Below are positions 34,108 to 44,674 of a stretch of 64,000 bases of DNA, piece after piece. The notes under the pieces were generated by a model. It was not told the origin of the DNA. It was given only the letters and a program-made list of their open reading frames with translations, and searched no databases. Each line of letters begins with the position of its first letter. Position 1 is the stretch's first letter. Source of the DNA: Xanthostigma xanthostigma (lineage: Eukaryota; Arthropoda; Insecta; Raphidioptera; Raphidiidae); NCBI GenBank assembly GCA_963575645.1, contig OY754464.1:43514192-43578191 (forward strand), in the 5' to 3' direction. The translations under genes were made by a program, and so were the position numbers.

Positions 34108-34137
34108 TGTATATCTATCTATCTATCTATCTATTAC
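34108..34137 (+). repeat. (ATCT)n LINE tail
   Basis: Five to six ATCT units directly after AATAAAGATGTAT at the 3' end of the LINE. Confidence 0.9.
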
Positions 34138-34400
34138 TTAACACGGGTGGCAGTAACAAAAAAAAAAAATGTCCTATAAAACTTGATTATTTTTTAAAGA
34201 TCTTTTCAACAATACCACTTTCGATCTATCGTGCCATTTAAAATTCCGGAGTTCTGAACATTCTGGAGCAAACTAATAGGGAAGCCGACCTTTCTGGGAA
34301 CAAAAAATATCACCACTCGATTCTTCGTTAGGGCTTTTATGTTACAGATTTTTGACAAAACTCTCTACGACTGTTTTCGAAAAAAACAACCGGTATATAA
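34138..34400 (-). repeat. Half copy of the CAGGGTGAGTC palindromic element
   Basis: The block 'ttaacacgggtggcagtaac' to 'cgttttcgaaaaaaacaacc' matches the right arm of the element at 36382-37215. Only one arm is present, and the terminal CACCCTG is lost. Confidence 0.75.
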
Positions 34401-34492
34401 ATATTTCCAAAAATGGTGCCAAACTGCTTAAGAGTCTATAAAACGTCGAAAAATTTTGGACCGACCACTAGGTTCCGGCATCCGACCGACGT
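34400..34492 (+). repeat. Short dispersed repeat 'ATTTCCAAAAATGGTGCCAA', copy 2
   Basis: Matches 10415-10495 and ends 'catccgaccgacg'. Confidence 0.7.
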
Positions 34493-34899
34493 GCTTGTTG
34501 TCCTTATATCTACTTAAATAGGGATTTTTATGATAATATTCGACAAATTATAAAATATTTATTGATGTTTTATAATAATTTAATTATTATGTTTATAAGT
34601 GTTAAGAAATTGTGAATTAATCTTTAATTTTGTATTTTGTAGCTAGTTATGTAAGTTGTATAATAATTTATGAAACTGAATCTATAAATACTTTTTGTTA
34701 GCATTTTTGTAAGAGATTGGAAATTTTGATTTTGTATAGTAATGATTAAAATTTAGTTTATATTACGATAAAGATGTTTATTGAACACGCGTGAGTAATT
34801 TGTAATTTCGGGGCCCTGCTAAATTCGGGAGAAATAATAAATTACTTCATGTTGACGCGTAGAGTGCTAATAATGAGCCGTACTGTGCGATAATGAATT

Positions 34900-35009
34900 T
34901 TCTGGACCAATAGGAACCTACTGCGTTCCTATTGGTCCAGAAAACGCAGTAGCAAGCGCAAGCGTGCAATTATGAAAAAAAACTGCACAGCTTCTGGACC
35001 AATAGGAAC
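34900..35009. promoter_or_regulatory. Three CCAAT-box repeats in the Copia leader/LTR region
   Basis: TTCTGGACCAATAGGAAC is present at 34900-34917, inverted at 34925-34942 and direct again at 34992-35009. The first two form an 18-bp perfect hairpin. CCAAT within an exact repeated 18-mer, upstream of the gag gene, suggests promoter elements. Confidence 0.5.
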
Positions 35010-35343
35010 GTGGTAGGCGGTATTGTATATATGAAAACAGCATCGCAATATCAGTGAAAGTCAGGGCCATCTTGTGTGCATCGAGGGTGATGGGTACGTC
35101 AATCTATGAAGTGATTTATTATTTTTCCCTCTTTTATCAGGGTCCCGATTACATATTACTCGTGCTACTTGAATAAAATATTATGTGCGACCATTGATCG
35201 AAGGAGAATATTCCACTCGCGTGCGTGTTACCGCACTCGCTACGCTCGTGAGGCAAATTTCACGCTCATGGAATCTTCTCCTTCTCTCACTAGTCGCACA
35301 ATATACTATTACTCTGCGCATCAGGTGGTTTAAAAATTTAAAA

Positions 35344-36100
35344 ATGTCTAGTTTGGGAGGGAATATACTATTTGAAAATCATAACAGTAAAATAATTTTG
35401 GACGCACGTGGTTCTAATTATCCAGCATGGAAATTTCAAATTATGATATTATTGAAGACCGAAGAATTATTTGATATTGCTGATGGCACTCGCGGAGCGG
35501 GTACAAATGATGAAGAAAGGAAGAAAGCTATTACCGACGATTTGAAAGCTCAGTGATTTATTGCTATAACAGTAAATGAGCAAGTAATAAGTCATTTAGT
35601 AGCGTGTAGATCATCAAAAGAAATGTGGTCACGTTTACAAGCTTTATTTGCAAAAACTTCTGAAGCAAGCATACATAAATATATAGCAACAAAAATTTTA
35701 CGCTTATAAATATACGAAGGCAAAAGAGTGGCGCATCATATTGCACAATTGGAAAATTTAAGTTATCAACTGAAAATATGTAGTGAAACTATTAGCGAAA
35801 ATATGCTCATTAACAAAATTTTAATGACACTTCCGTCAAAATTTAAACATTTTTATTCTGCATGGGACAGTACAACAGATAAAACATTGAACACATTAAC
35901 TTCAAGATTATTGTTTGAGGAAGAAAGGATTAATTCAAAATCGAATAATGAAGAAATTGCTGAGGCGTTAGCAGTAAATAAAAATGATTTTAAAGGAACA
36001 AGAAATATAAATTCAGAAGATAAAAGAGAGAGAAAACCAGGCCTAATAAACCAGGTCACTGGAAGAATGAATGTTGGAAGAAGCAAAGAGAAGAATTAGG
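35344..36100 (+). pseudogene. Copia-type gag, fossil
   Basis: The first ATG in context gives MSSLGGN, followed by LDARGSNYPAWKFQI, the N-terminal motif of Copia-type gag proteins (NY..WK..m), and later SSKEMWSRLQALF and SRLLFEEERI, both conserved in the UBN2/retrotrans_gag family. The frame is interrupted. A capsid-like protein is the family role. Confidence 0.75.
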
Positions 36101-36381
36101 AAGAACATTTAGAAATAGAAATCATAATCAATCACGCAATCATCATGCATTAATAACAGAAACTGATAATAAAGAAAACATTGGCTGGTACTTGGATAGC
36201 GGCGCTAGCCACCATATGTCATCTGATTTCTCACTATTTACAAACTACGTTGAATTTAAAGAAAGAAAACAAGTTACAATAGGCGATGTACAATTGAAGC
36301 AGTAGGATCTGGAATAATTCCTGTAGAAGTTTGGACAAAGCAGAATGGCTGGAATACAGCTGATACTAAAGAAGTATTATA

Positions 36382-37215
36382 CAGGGTGAGTCAGACCACC
36401 CGTATCAGTCGTTTTTTTCGAAAACGGTTAGTCGTAGAGAGTTGTGTCAAAAATCTGTATCATAAAAGCCCTAATGAAGAATCGAATGGTGATATTTTTT
36501 CCCCCCGGAAAGGTCAGCTTCCCTGTTAGTTTGCTCCGGAATGTTAAATGGCACGATAGGTCGAAAGTGGAATTGTTGAAAAGATCTTTAAAAAATAAGC
36601 AAGTTTTGTAGGACATTTTTTTTTGTTACTGCCACCCCTGTTAAGTAATATTCGTGTGAAATTATTAAATTAACATGTCAGAATAACAAAAAAGTCGGCA
36701 TTTAAAATCTAGTTATCTGATTAAACAATAATTGCAATTGTTTTTTTTTGTCGGAAAATACTTCCAGGTACTCATAACATATCTAGAAGATCTCTGCAGT
36801 GTTTAGAAGTAAATTGAAGACAGTTTGAACATTTGTGACATTGTTTAATTAGGTAACTAGATTTTAAATGCCAACTTTTAAAATTAAGTTTGTTATTCTT
36901 ACATGTTAATTTAATAATTTCAAACGAATATTACTTAACAGGGGTGGCAGTAACAAAAAAAAAATGTCCTACAAAACTTGCTTATTTTTTTAAGATCTTT
37001 TCAACAATTCCACTTTCGACCTATCTTGCCATTTAACATTCCTGAGTTCTGAACATTTCGGAGCAAACTAACAGGGAAACCGACCTTTCCGGGGGGAAAA
37101 AATATCATCATTCGATTCTTCATTAGGGCTTTTATAATACAGATTTTTGACACAACTCTCTACGACTAACCGTTTTCGAAAAAAACGACTGATACGGGTG
37201 GTCTGACTCACCCTG
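36382..37215. mobile_element. Palindromic TA-flanked DNA element inserted in Copia
   Basis: Arms 36382-36654 and 36925-37215 are inverted copies starting CAGGGTGAGTCAGACCACCC and flanked by TA, as in mariner-type MITEs. The centre (36655-36925) is a second palindromic unit. A half copy is at 34138-34400. It interrupts the Copia coding region between the protease and the integrase. Confidence 0.8.
36655..36925. repeat. Palindromic ~270-bp repeat, copy 2
   Basis: Left arm 'gtgaaattattaaattaac' and right arm 'gttaatttaataatttcaaac' with internal 'aactagattttaaatgcc'. It sits exactly at the centre of symmetry of the host element. Because it also occurs alone at 28752-29030, it is an independent unit. 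Confidence 0.75.
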
Positions 37216-37779
37216 TATGTACCTCAACTAAAATGCAATTTATTCTCAGCTTCCGCAGTTGTCGATGAAGGATATATGATAATTACAAACAAAACAGAAT
37301 GTGAAATAAAGAAAAGAGGAGGACAAACAATTGTTCTTGGTATGATAGAAGGAAATTTGTTTAGACTAATATTAAGACCGAGACAAAATAAAAACGATTA
37401 TCGAATAAATTATACAAATCTGCAAACATTATAAGAATGGCATGAAAAATTAGCGCACCAAAGACAATGCTTACAAATTTTGAAGAACAATGAAATAAAT
37501 ATATCGGAAAAAGAAAATTTTCAATGTGAAGGATGTATTTTCGGACAGCAGCATCGTGAACCTTTTGATCAATCACACACAGTAGCAAAGGAACCTGGCG
37601 AAATCACTCACATGGATGTTTGCGGTCCTATGGAACAAGAATCAATTGAAGGTTCAAGATTATTTTTATTATTAAAATTTGATTATACTCATTTTCAATC
37701 AGTTCACTTTCTTAAACATAAAAATGAAGCTTATGAAAAATTTTTTAATTTTTAACAAATTTTTCATTTATAGTTTAAC

Positions 37780-39045
37780 GGAAAATAGCTATTGAGCACG
37801 TGACATCTAAAGTACCGGTCATCGCGGATTTGAAAAATTCTAGTGAAAATTGACTGTAGAAAATCATACGAACAAAATGAACCCAGTATGACGACGCTTT
37901 TCTTGCCGGGTGTGTTTTTAACTAAATTAATTATCATTAAAATACAATAGTGTTCTACCGTTTTCGCGAAACTTGATTTCAATTTGAGCATTTCTTAAGG
38001 AATTTCATGCTCTTTCAGAAAAATTTACTATGAGAACATCTAATCTTCCGAAAAAGTCTGTCATATCTATTTGAAGGACGCGACAAGTAACAAAGTTTTA
38101 CCGTTATGACGGAAACATTTTTTAAAAATTCTGATCGTTTTGCGCACTCTTTCAGAATATGGTATATCTGTCATACCGGTTGGACTGTCTGAAAGTAGTA
38201 GATAAGGCTTCAGCTTAGTGCGGACAAAGTCCAGGATTTGATTCCTGTCCACATCAATGATTTTTATTTATTTCTTTATTCCATATTATTCTACTGCAAA
38301 ATTATAAAAAAAAATAAAAATTGAAAAATAAATAAATATTTAAAAAAACAAATAAAAAAGCGATTGATAAAAATATTTTTTTTTTATAATTTTGAAGTGG
38401 AATAATATGGCATAAAAAAATAAATAATTGATGTGGACAGGGATCAAATCCTGAACTTATCATACAGTGGAAACCTTTGCGCGATGTCCACTTTTGGTTT
38501 TGCCAACTATTTTGTATTGGCACTCATTTAAACTTTCTGAATAATTTGGAAAATCTTGATATGAAGATCATTGGGGTGTGATACATTTTTTTTCTCAGAC
38601 AGTTCACTCAGTGCAACCGATATGGCAGATATTTCCGGCAGTTTTTGGCTTGTAATACCATGATAGTCTGAAAGAGCGCACAAAAAAGATCAAATAACAA
38701 AAATGTTTCTGTCATAACGGTAAAACTTTACTACTTGTCACCTCCTACAAATAACTATGAAAGACATTTTCGGCAGAGTGGAGGTTCTCATACTAGATTT
38801 TTCTGAAAGAGAATGAAATTCTCTAAAACATTCTCTAATTGAAATCTATTTCTGTGAAAACGATAGAACATTATTGTTTTTTTTTTTTAATTATAATTAA
38901 TTTAAATACACATACTTCCGGCAAGAAAAACGTTGTAAAACCGGGCTCATTTTATTCAGATGGTTTTCTACATTTAATTTTCACCGAAAATTTTCAAATT
39001 CGCGATGACGGCATTTTTTATGTCTTCGGCCCTGTACTAAAATAA
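37780..39045. repeat. Degenerate fold-back with ~350-bp arms
   Basis: Left 'aagtaccggtcatcgcgga' / 'cttgccgggtgtgttt' / 'gttttaccgttatgacgg' correspond to right 'tcataacggtaaaacttt' / 'acttccggcaagaaaaac' / 'aaattcgcgatgacggca' in inverse order. Identity is only moderate, so the element is old. It contains an inner palindrome (38214-38470). No coding sequence. Confidence 0.65.
38214..38470. repeat. Inner palindrome with tRNA T-arm-like ends
   Basis: 'caggatttgattcctgtcc' at the left and its inverse 'ggacagggatcaaatcctg' at the right flank an A/T-rich centre. CAGGA-TTTGAT-TCCTG forms a 5-bp stem with a 6-base loop, resembling a TPsiC arm, and GTCCACAT would be an acceptor-like end. No full cloverleaf could be traced. 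Confidence 0.4.
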
Positions 39046-39049
39046 TTTA

Positions 39050-39589
39050 ACAGAGAACAAGTACACATGGTGAAACAGTGTTAACTTATGCAAATAAGGC
39101 ATGCCAACTGAACGATCACTCAGTTGGAGAATGTTTTTCACAGCGGGTGTTATCCTTCTTCATTGACCGCACTGCGATTCGATGCATACGCGGTGAAGAT
39201 TTATTGTTTTAAATGTGTGAAAATTGTTCTTTAACTGTTCAATGAATGCACATATTAATGTGTATTTAGTAAACTAACGCTCACCTCCCGTACTTAAGCT
39301 TCAGTCCAGCCCCACTGCATGGGATCAATTTATAACATGGAGATTTTTAGTCGCTGTTTGTATCACAGCAGGATATCTTGTCAATAATATCGCCTATTGT
39401 TGCACAAAGCAAACCACGGTACCATAGCTGTCTCGCACTGCAAAGTGCATAATATTGTTATTATACCCTATCCTGATATAATTCAAAAACTAAAAACAGA
39501 AAGAAACTCCACTAGATTCGAATAAACACAACCATCACTGTAAATTTTAAATTTATATTCTACAACTTTATCATATTAATAAAAGCTGG
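39050..39589. other. No gene recognised
   Basis: Mixed AT-rich sequence with no clear repeats or reading frames. Confidence 0.4.
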
Positions 39590-39910
39590 GGTCGCAGTGC
39601 CAAATGATTGTTTTTGGACAAAATAATTAATTCAACATATCAACACCAACTTAAGTCAGTAAATTCATATCCTGTCGGACCAATAAAAGAAAAATATCAG
39701 CTCGTTTTAATCGTTGCCAATGGGTTAACTTTAAATTTTGAAACGATTCTGAGAATATTTTGATATTTTTAGCTCCAAAAACATTTTGCAACCCTTAAAA
39801 ATAAATCTTAAAATGGTCTGATTGGACCAATTTTAAATAGGCTTCGAGTGGTAAAATCAAATATGTGTACCGAATTGCATTAAAATCAATTAAGCCAGAA
39901 TACCCTATAT
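39590..39910 (+). repeat. Dispersed ~530-bp repeat, copy 3 (diverged, shortened)
   Basis: 'ggggtcgcagtgccaa', 'tttttggacaaaataa', 'cctgtcggacca', 'ttttaaataggcttc' follow the order of copy 1, with deletions. Confidence 0.65.
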
Positions 39911-40059
39911 CTGCTCAGGTGTAGAGAGAAATTTAACATGTCAAATCATAAATATACAATTTCCTGCTCTCGTGATTTTTCAAGGCAAAAATTCATTGAA
40001 TTAAAAATATTTACTGTTCATTCGCCTACAAGATAGGTCATTTATGCTGGGTTGCCGAA

Positions 40060-40422
40060 AGCATTGTCAAAAAATTTGATTTGACATTGTCCGTAGATTG
40101 TGATCATATAATTGCAGCCTTTATACCTGCAGAAGCAGTTTAAAATGTCGTGAAACACACAAAAACTAAATGATTGAAGTGTACAGAAAAAGGTCGGTTT
40201 TCAAGATAAATTTTGAACAAAATGCGTAGAATAATGTTTTGAAGTGAAAATTTTACAAAAACTTAGTTGATTACATGTTTACAAAGTTTTAAAAAAGTAT
40301 CACTTCAATCGATTAGTTATTTTTCGAACGGGATCGATTTAAAATTCTACAATGCTTTTCTTATGCATATTAATAATGTGGTCACAATCTAAGGTCGTCA
40401 AATAAAATTTGATGACAATGCT
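40060..40422. repeat. Fold-back with ~50-bp arms
   Basis: 'agcattgtcaaaaaatttga' and 'agattgtgatca' (40060-40112) pair with 'tggtcacaatct' and 'aaatttgatgacaatgct' (40379-40422). The centre is unique AT-rich DNA. Confidence 0.65.
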
Positions 40423-40488
40423 TCTAGTGCGAGATCCGGTATTAGAAATAACCCTCATTTGTTATTTGATGATGGCAAAGATATTATT

Positions 40489-40870
40489 GTTACAACCTCC
40501 CCGTGGGAATAACAAAGAATTTTGTGAGACGACAATCAGTTCGTCAATCTAACAATGACACACATATTGTTGTGGGAGACAACAATCGTCTTGATTGTTG
40601 TTCTAACAATATGCATAGGTAAAAAGGGCTTTGTTTCCAAACTCAACAATGAACGCAAGAAAGGAAAGAACTATCTAGCGTCTATATAAACCACGGGATA
40701 GCTCAGTAGAGATATAGTCATACGGAAACAGTGATACAAGTCATTGTGTTTCATCGAGTGAAAAATCGACATAAATTAACAGTCAGTGAAACTGTGTAAA
40801 TAATAGTGTACGAAATAAATAGTATATAACCGTATATAATAATAATAATAATAGTACTTTATTTCCGTTA
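40489..40870 (+). mobile_element. Possible solo LTR
   Basis: Begins TGTTACAACC. It has a TATA-like TCTATATAAACC (about 40680), a downstream CAGT-rich leader and AATAAA near 40816. The layout resembles an insect Gypsy or BEL LTR, but no second copy, target duplication or internal region is visible here, so this is tentative. Confidence 0.25.
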
Positions 40871-40915
40871 GTACCCAAATAGGTATGGAATGCGTCATAT
40901 TACAGTATACATATA

Positions 40916-41241
40916 CAGGGTGTCCCTAAAAGGTCTTTACAAAAGCCTACCACATATTTTTCAGTCAAAACAACTCGATACAAGCAAACTTACCTCAGTA
41001 CAAAGTTGCTTAGTTTGGGCGCTAGATGGCTCTTAAGTTACAATTTTCAAATCGTTTTTGCTTTATAACTTTGAAACGGCTCATGAGATTTTACTCAAAT
41101 TTGGTACGTGGCATAGCTTTATTGGGCAATAAAACCCATATCATAATAATGATGAATATCATTCCATGGGCGTAGAACTTGATTTTTTTGATAATTACAC
41201 ATCTAAAACTTCTACGCCAATGGAAAAAAATCAGTTTGAGT
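40916..41241. mobile_element. Single arm of the CAGGGTGTCCC mariner-type element
   Basis: Matches the left arm of 1932-2357 over about 325 bp (roughly 95% by eye), preceded by TATA. Where copy 1 continues 'gaaatctggatcacg', this copy switches into a different inverted repeat. Confidence 0.8.
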
Positions 41242-41477
41242 ATCAGATGCTTGGAAGCATGCTAAAAACACTCGTAAAGTTCGCGGAAAACGGCCGGCCG
41301 CATGCTCGCAGTCGAGTGGTGGTGGAAGAAGCAGCGGTGGAGAAACGTATATATTATAGTAATAGCGCGCGCGCCGCGCACGCTATTTATATTCCCCCAC
41401 CACTCGACTGAGAGGGCGCGCTCGGCCGTTTTTCACGAACTTTACGAGTGTTTTTAGCATGCTTCCAGGCATCTGAT
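41242..41477. repeat. Inverted repeat with ~52-bp arms and GC-rich centre
   Basis: Arms 'atcagatgcttggaagcatg' plus 'ctaaaaacactcgtaaagtt' and their inverse end at 41477. The centre contains CGGCCGGCCG and an alternating GCGCGCGCGCC tract. It replaces the interior of the mariner-type element. Confidence 0.8.
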
Positions 41478-42062
41478 CGAAAAACTGAAATCTACGTTTT
41501 GTAGAAAACTTTTTTTGAAATTATTATCGGACATACGGTAACGCATACAGGCCTGCCGGAAAAAAGCGCACTGCAAACTTTCAATCACGATTTCGCGAAA
41601 ACTAATAATCCGACAGCACCCACCTTTGGCACATATAAAGAACATTATAATCCCTACTTTCTCTCAAAATTTTAGCGCTCCAGCTCAAAAAATGACGGAG
41701 CTATAAATTTTCGAAAAAACGCCTAATTTTCTGGTTTTTCCTAAATTTTTCAGGACCTAATTATCCGATTAAGACATTCGACCTCTCATTCTGTAGATAT
41801 TTCAATTCTCTACAAACCATTTCATTGGGGCATTCCGATTGCTCCATTAGTTTCAAAGTTACAAGCAAAAAAGACAAAAATCGCGTTTTTTTTGCAATAA
41901 ACTGTTGATAACTAACTAATGGACCGGAAACTCGAGTGGAAAACACATACTTATTCATCTGCTTATTATCTTTTATATCATCGCACAATCGGTTTGCTAC
42001 TAGTCTTTATGTCACGAGACCGCTGTTTTAAATCTCTATAGCTTGGCCTACTATTATTATTA
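41478..42062. other. Non-coding repeat-like DNA
   Basis: Wordy non-coding style ('ttttcgaaaaaacgcctaat', 'gtttcaaagttacaagca') typical of old dispersed repeats. No second copy in this window. Confidence 0.35.
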
Positions 42063-42305
42063 TACAGTGTGTTCATTTCAAAAGTATCCACCCTTAATAA
42101 CTCCTGACCTGATGTGATTATTGTTTTGAGTGAAAACACGTCGATTTAGATATCGAGGGAGAAGTTTAAAAATGGAACCTAGAGAATTTTAGGTTTCATC
42201 CCCTAGCCCCCAGCCACCCCCACTTTGAAACTTCAAATGGCACCCCCTACCTTGTGATGCATCATTTGAAAGGGCATAAAATTCTCTATTCAACCATGAT
42301 AAAAA
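42063..42305 (+). repeat. End of a TACAGTGTGTTCATTT-type element
   Basis: Starts 'acagtgtgttcatttcaaaa', then 'cccctagccccca' and 'caaatggcaccccctacc'. This wording is common at ends of insect MITE-like elements. Only one end is present. Confidence 0.45.
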
Positions 42306-43122
42306 AAATGAAATCGATCGACTTGCGTTGCAAAATTGGTCTCCACGAAAAGCGCTTTTATTTAAACGTGATAATATATAGTCGGTATCAATTCTGAAGG
42401 TCCATTCTAAATATTGGTCAAAAAAATTTTGAAATCGGATGAGTAGTTTCGGAGATTGCCTCCCATATCAAAACTTACAAACTTTAGCTCTTTATAACAT
42501 TATAGCGGTCCGTCCCGGTTTCACCTGGGTGCGATAGATATAATTCTGCAAAATGTATTTCAATTGCGTCCAGGCGTGTTAACTAATAGCTTTGAGTAAG
42601 TTCTAACAGATGTCGCTATTTGGTACTAAAACCAGACATCAGCTCCCTACTCCGTGGTGTTTGTTGGGTGAGAGGTGACACATCTAGACGCCTGGCGGGG
42701 ATAACTGACCGATTGATAATATAATTGATAGGTTATCAACCACATTATAATAATCACACTTTCTGTTTTCACTGAGTTAAATATATAAAAATTTACCGTT
42801 ATATTGCCATCTTGCAACCCTATTACGCATCTGTGGATGAAAGTAAAAATACTAATATCGCTATAAAAAAATGGGAATGGTGGTAGAACAGTGAAAATTC
42901 AGGGTTATAAGTATTTTTTCAAGGCAAATCATATAAAAAAAAATTTGTCAAAAACAAAAAAAAAAAAAATTTCGTGGGAGGCTCACCCTTATCACTTAGG
43001 GGTATAAAAAATAGCCTATGACCTATTCTCAGACCTACCGAGTATACACAAAAAATTTCATAAAAATCGGTCAAGCCGTTTCGGAGGAGATCGATAACAG
43101 ACACTGTTTATTTTTATATATA
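42306..43122 (+). repeat. Dispersed 'GGTTGGTGGTAGAAC' repeat, copy 2
   Basis: Close match to 20370-20985 and extends further 3': 'cccttatcacttag', 'agcctatgacctattctcag', 'atcggtcaagccgtttcgga' and 'cactgtttatttttatata'. The extension gives the full 3' end of the family. Confidence 0.75.
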
Positions 43123-43439
43123 TAGATGTTACGCTCAAAGATCGAAAACGCTCAGTGAGCGAAAAAATAGCTCACAACGCGTTGTGGTCACAGTAAAACA
43201 TCCACATCGCGAAATTCGTGTTATGGCTCTAATAAAAACGCGCACAACGCGTTGTGGCAATCACAGAAAGACCAAATAGCGAAATTCGTGTCGTGGCTGA
43301 CATGCTATTCGATCTCAACGCGTTGTGGCAATGAAGAAAAGCCATGACGCGTTCTGAGCATTCATTGTTTTAACCACATCACGACGGACAGAATCAGAAC
43401 TATGATTTTAAGGGTATACACAGAGAAAAGGTTACCGGT

Positions 43440-43612
43440 ATCAATATCCAGTACCAAGGTATCCAGTACCATAATATCCAGTAATAAAATCTCCAGCATG
43501 AAAAGTATCCAGCATAAATTATGTCCTGTATGAAAAATATCCAGTATAAATAATGTCCTGTATGAAAAATATCCAGTATAAATAATGTCCTGTATGAAAA
43601 TTAAAATCCCTA
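43440..43612 (+). repeat. 'TATCCAGTA' tandem repeats, last part 32-bp period
   Basis: The phrase 'tgtcctgtatgaaaaatat' plus 'ccagtataaataa' repeats exactly at 43522, 43554 and 43586. Upstream are shorter degenerate versions (TATCCAGTACCA). Confidence 0.85.
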
Positions 43613-43733
43613 ATTATTTTAAGTGAATTATAAGTAATTTACAAAATAATGATTAATATTTTGTGTTCAGTAATTTATTACTTAATACGTTGATTTTTTT
43701 AAATATAAAGCAATCTCAATAAATAACAAATAT

Positions 43734-44674
43734 TAGGGCCGTACCCAGGGGGGGTTAGAGGGGTTAACCCCCCCGCCATGAAACTCCAAAGCTATATATA
43801 ATTTTTCTAATAAAAGATGCAACGTAAGAAAGTATGCCAACAAAATATAGATTTCGTGTCAAATAATGGCTAGTGTCCACTGTCCACAGCATCGTGATTC
43901 CTCTAAGTCGATTATTGCAAGATGATGAACTCGATTTATCTTCAGCAGTAGATTTAGCAAATTGTGCTCGAAACGTTCTTGAAAAATAAGAGAGTCGTCT
44001 GAATTGCATTTCCAAAAAATGTTTTCAACAGTCTCTACATTTTGCACAGACTACGAAATCGAAATAAGAAAACCTATAGATTAGCTAAAAAACAAGTACC
44101 TACCTACATCGTAGTAATGTTATATGACATCCGAAGTAGAAGATTACTATAGAATATCGATTTATTTACCATTTTTGGACACATTCATTACCCATTTGAC
44201 TGATAGGTTTTCTAAGTATCAAGAAATATTAGAATCATTTGAAATTTTGTTTAAACAAAAAAAAGGTAAACCTTATGAATATAATGTACAGTAAATTTGT
44301 TTCGGTGTGAGAACTTGGTTTACTTAATAACATGTGATCAAATTTTGTTTTTCCTTCAGAAAACAATGATATTCTTGAAAAAGGTGCTAAAAAACTGTAT
44401 GACCTGTATTCTCCTCTTCTTAATTGTTCTGAGGATGATCTCTTAGGTAGCCTCCATTTATGGCAGAATTTTTTGACAAAAGAAAATATTGATTTGAGGA
44501 ATCCATTTGAGCTGTTAAAGGTATTTTTTAATGTGTGTTTTTGAATTTTCCTATTTACTTCTTAATTTTGAACTATCATTTCATTTTTATTTTAGAAATG
44601 TAATAAAAAAATCTGGGGGCCCGTACACGTTCTCTTAAAACCCCCCTCTTACAAAAGTCCTGGGTACGGCCCTG
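43734..44674 (+). mobile_element. hAT element remnant with exact 8-bp target duplication
   Basis: Terminal inverted repeats TAGGGCCGTACCCAGG and its inverse CCTGGGTACGGCCCTG (one mismatch). ACAAATAT occurs immediately outside at 43726-43733 and 44675-44682; 8 bp is the hAT superfamily rule. Length 941 bp, so most of the autonomous element is deleted. Inside are two exon-like parts of a ZMYM1-type transposase. Confidence 0.85.
43885..44520 (+). pseudogene. hAT transposase fragment (ZMYM1-like), two exons
   Basis: The plus strand reads IPLSRLLQDDELDLSSAVDL (about 43890-43960), a stop, then in another frame HFQKMFSTVSTFCTDYEIEI, two or three stops, and SEVEDYYRISIYLPFLDTFI then THLTDRFSKYQEILESFEIL, ending at a donor AAG|GTAAAC (44266). 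A second exon 44360-44520, after TTTTTCCTTCAG, reads ILEKGAKKLYDLYSPLLNCS and NPFELLK. 'EDYYR.S.y.PfLD.fi..L..RF' is characteristic of insect ZMYM1/P52-repressor-like hAT transposases. The catalytic core and zinc finger are missing. Confidence 0.75.

Larger units (their letters stand above)
29031..34137 (+). mobile_element. CR1/jockey-like LINE split by a Penelope insertion
   Basis: LINE ORF2 sequence is readable at 29031-29144 (NITHTENYLNKRSFSAINKN...KELW) and resumes without loss after the insertion at 31876 (KELWAEIYDESD). It runs through the RT to a stop at 34002 and a short 3' UTR ending in AATAAAG and (ATCT)n at about 34108-34137. Tetranucleotide 3' tails are usual for CR1/jockey-type families. 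The 5' part, with the endonuclease, is missing; the palindromic repeat lies there instead. Confidence 0.8.
34500..37755 (+). mobile_element. Decayed Ty1/Copia LTR retrotransposon, 5' portion
   Basis: Recognisable parts in order: an AT-rich LTR/leader region (about 34500-35340, boundaries unclear), a Copia-type gag from 35344, the zinc-independent linker, an aspartic protease (DSGASHH), the GAG-pre-integrase segment and the start of the integrase. Reverse transcriptase, RNase H and the 3' LTR are absent. The element is broken, with several interruptions of the reading frame, and is split by a palindromic DNA element (36382-37215). It looks moderately old. Confidence 0.75.
36150..37755 (+). pseudogene. 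Copia protease and integrase N-terminal region, fossil
   Basis: WYLDSGASHHMSSDF (protease active site) lies before the DNA-element insertion. After it one sees LKCNLFSASAVVDEGY, then the GAG-pre-integrase motif EWHEKLAH, a Cys pair (FQCEGCIFGQQHREPF) and MDVCGPM, the first part of the integrase core. It breaks off at 37755 where a fold-back begins. It is a broken fossil. Confidence 0.75.

Noticed and set aside
43764-44047. Minus-strand frames of 62-83 codons
   Set aside because: They are antisense shadows of the hAT transposase, whose plus-strand motifs (EDYYR..., PFLD) are clear.
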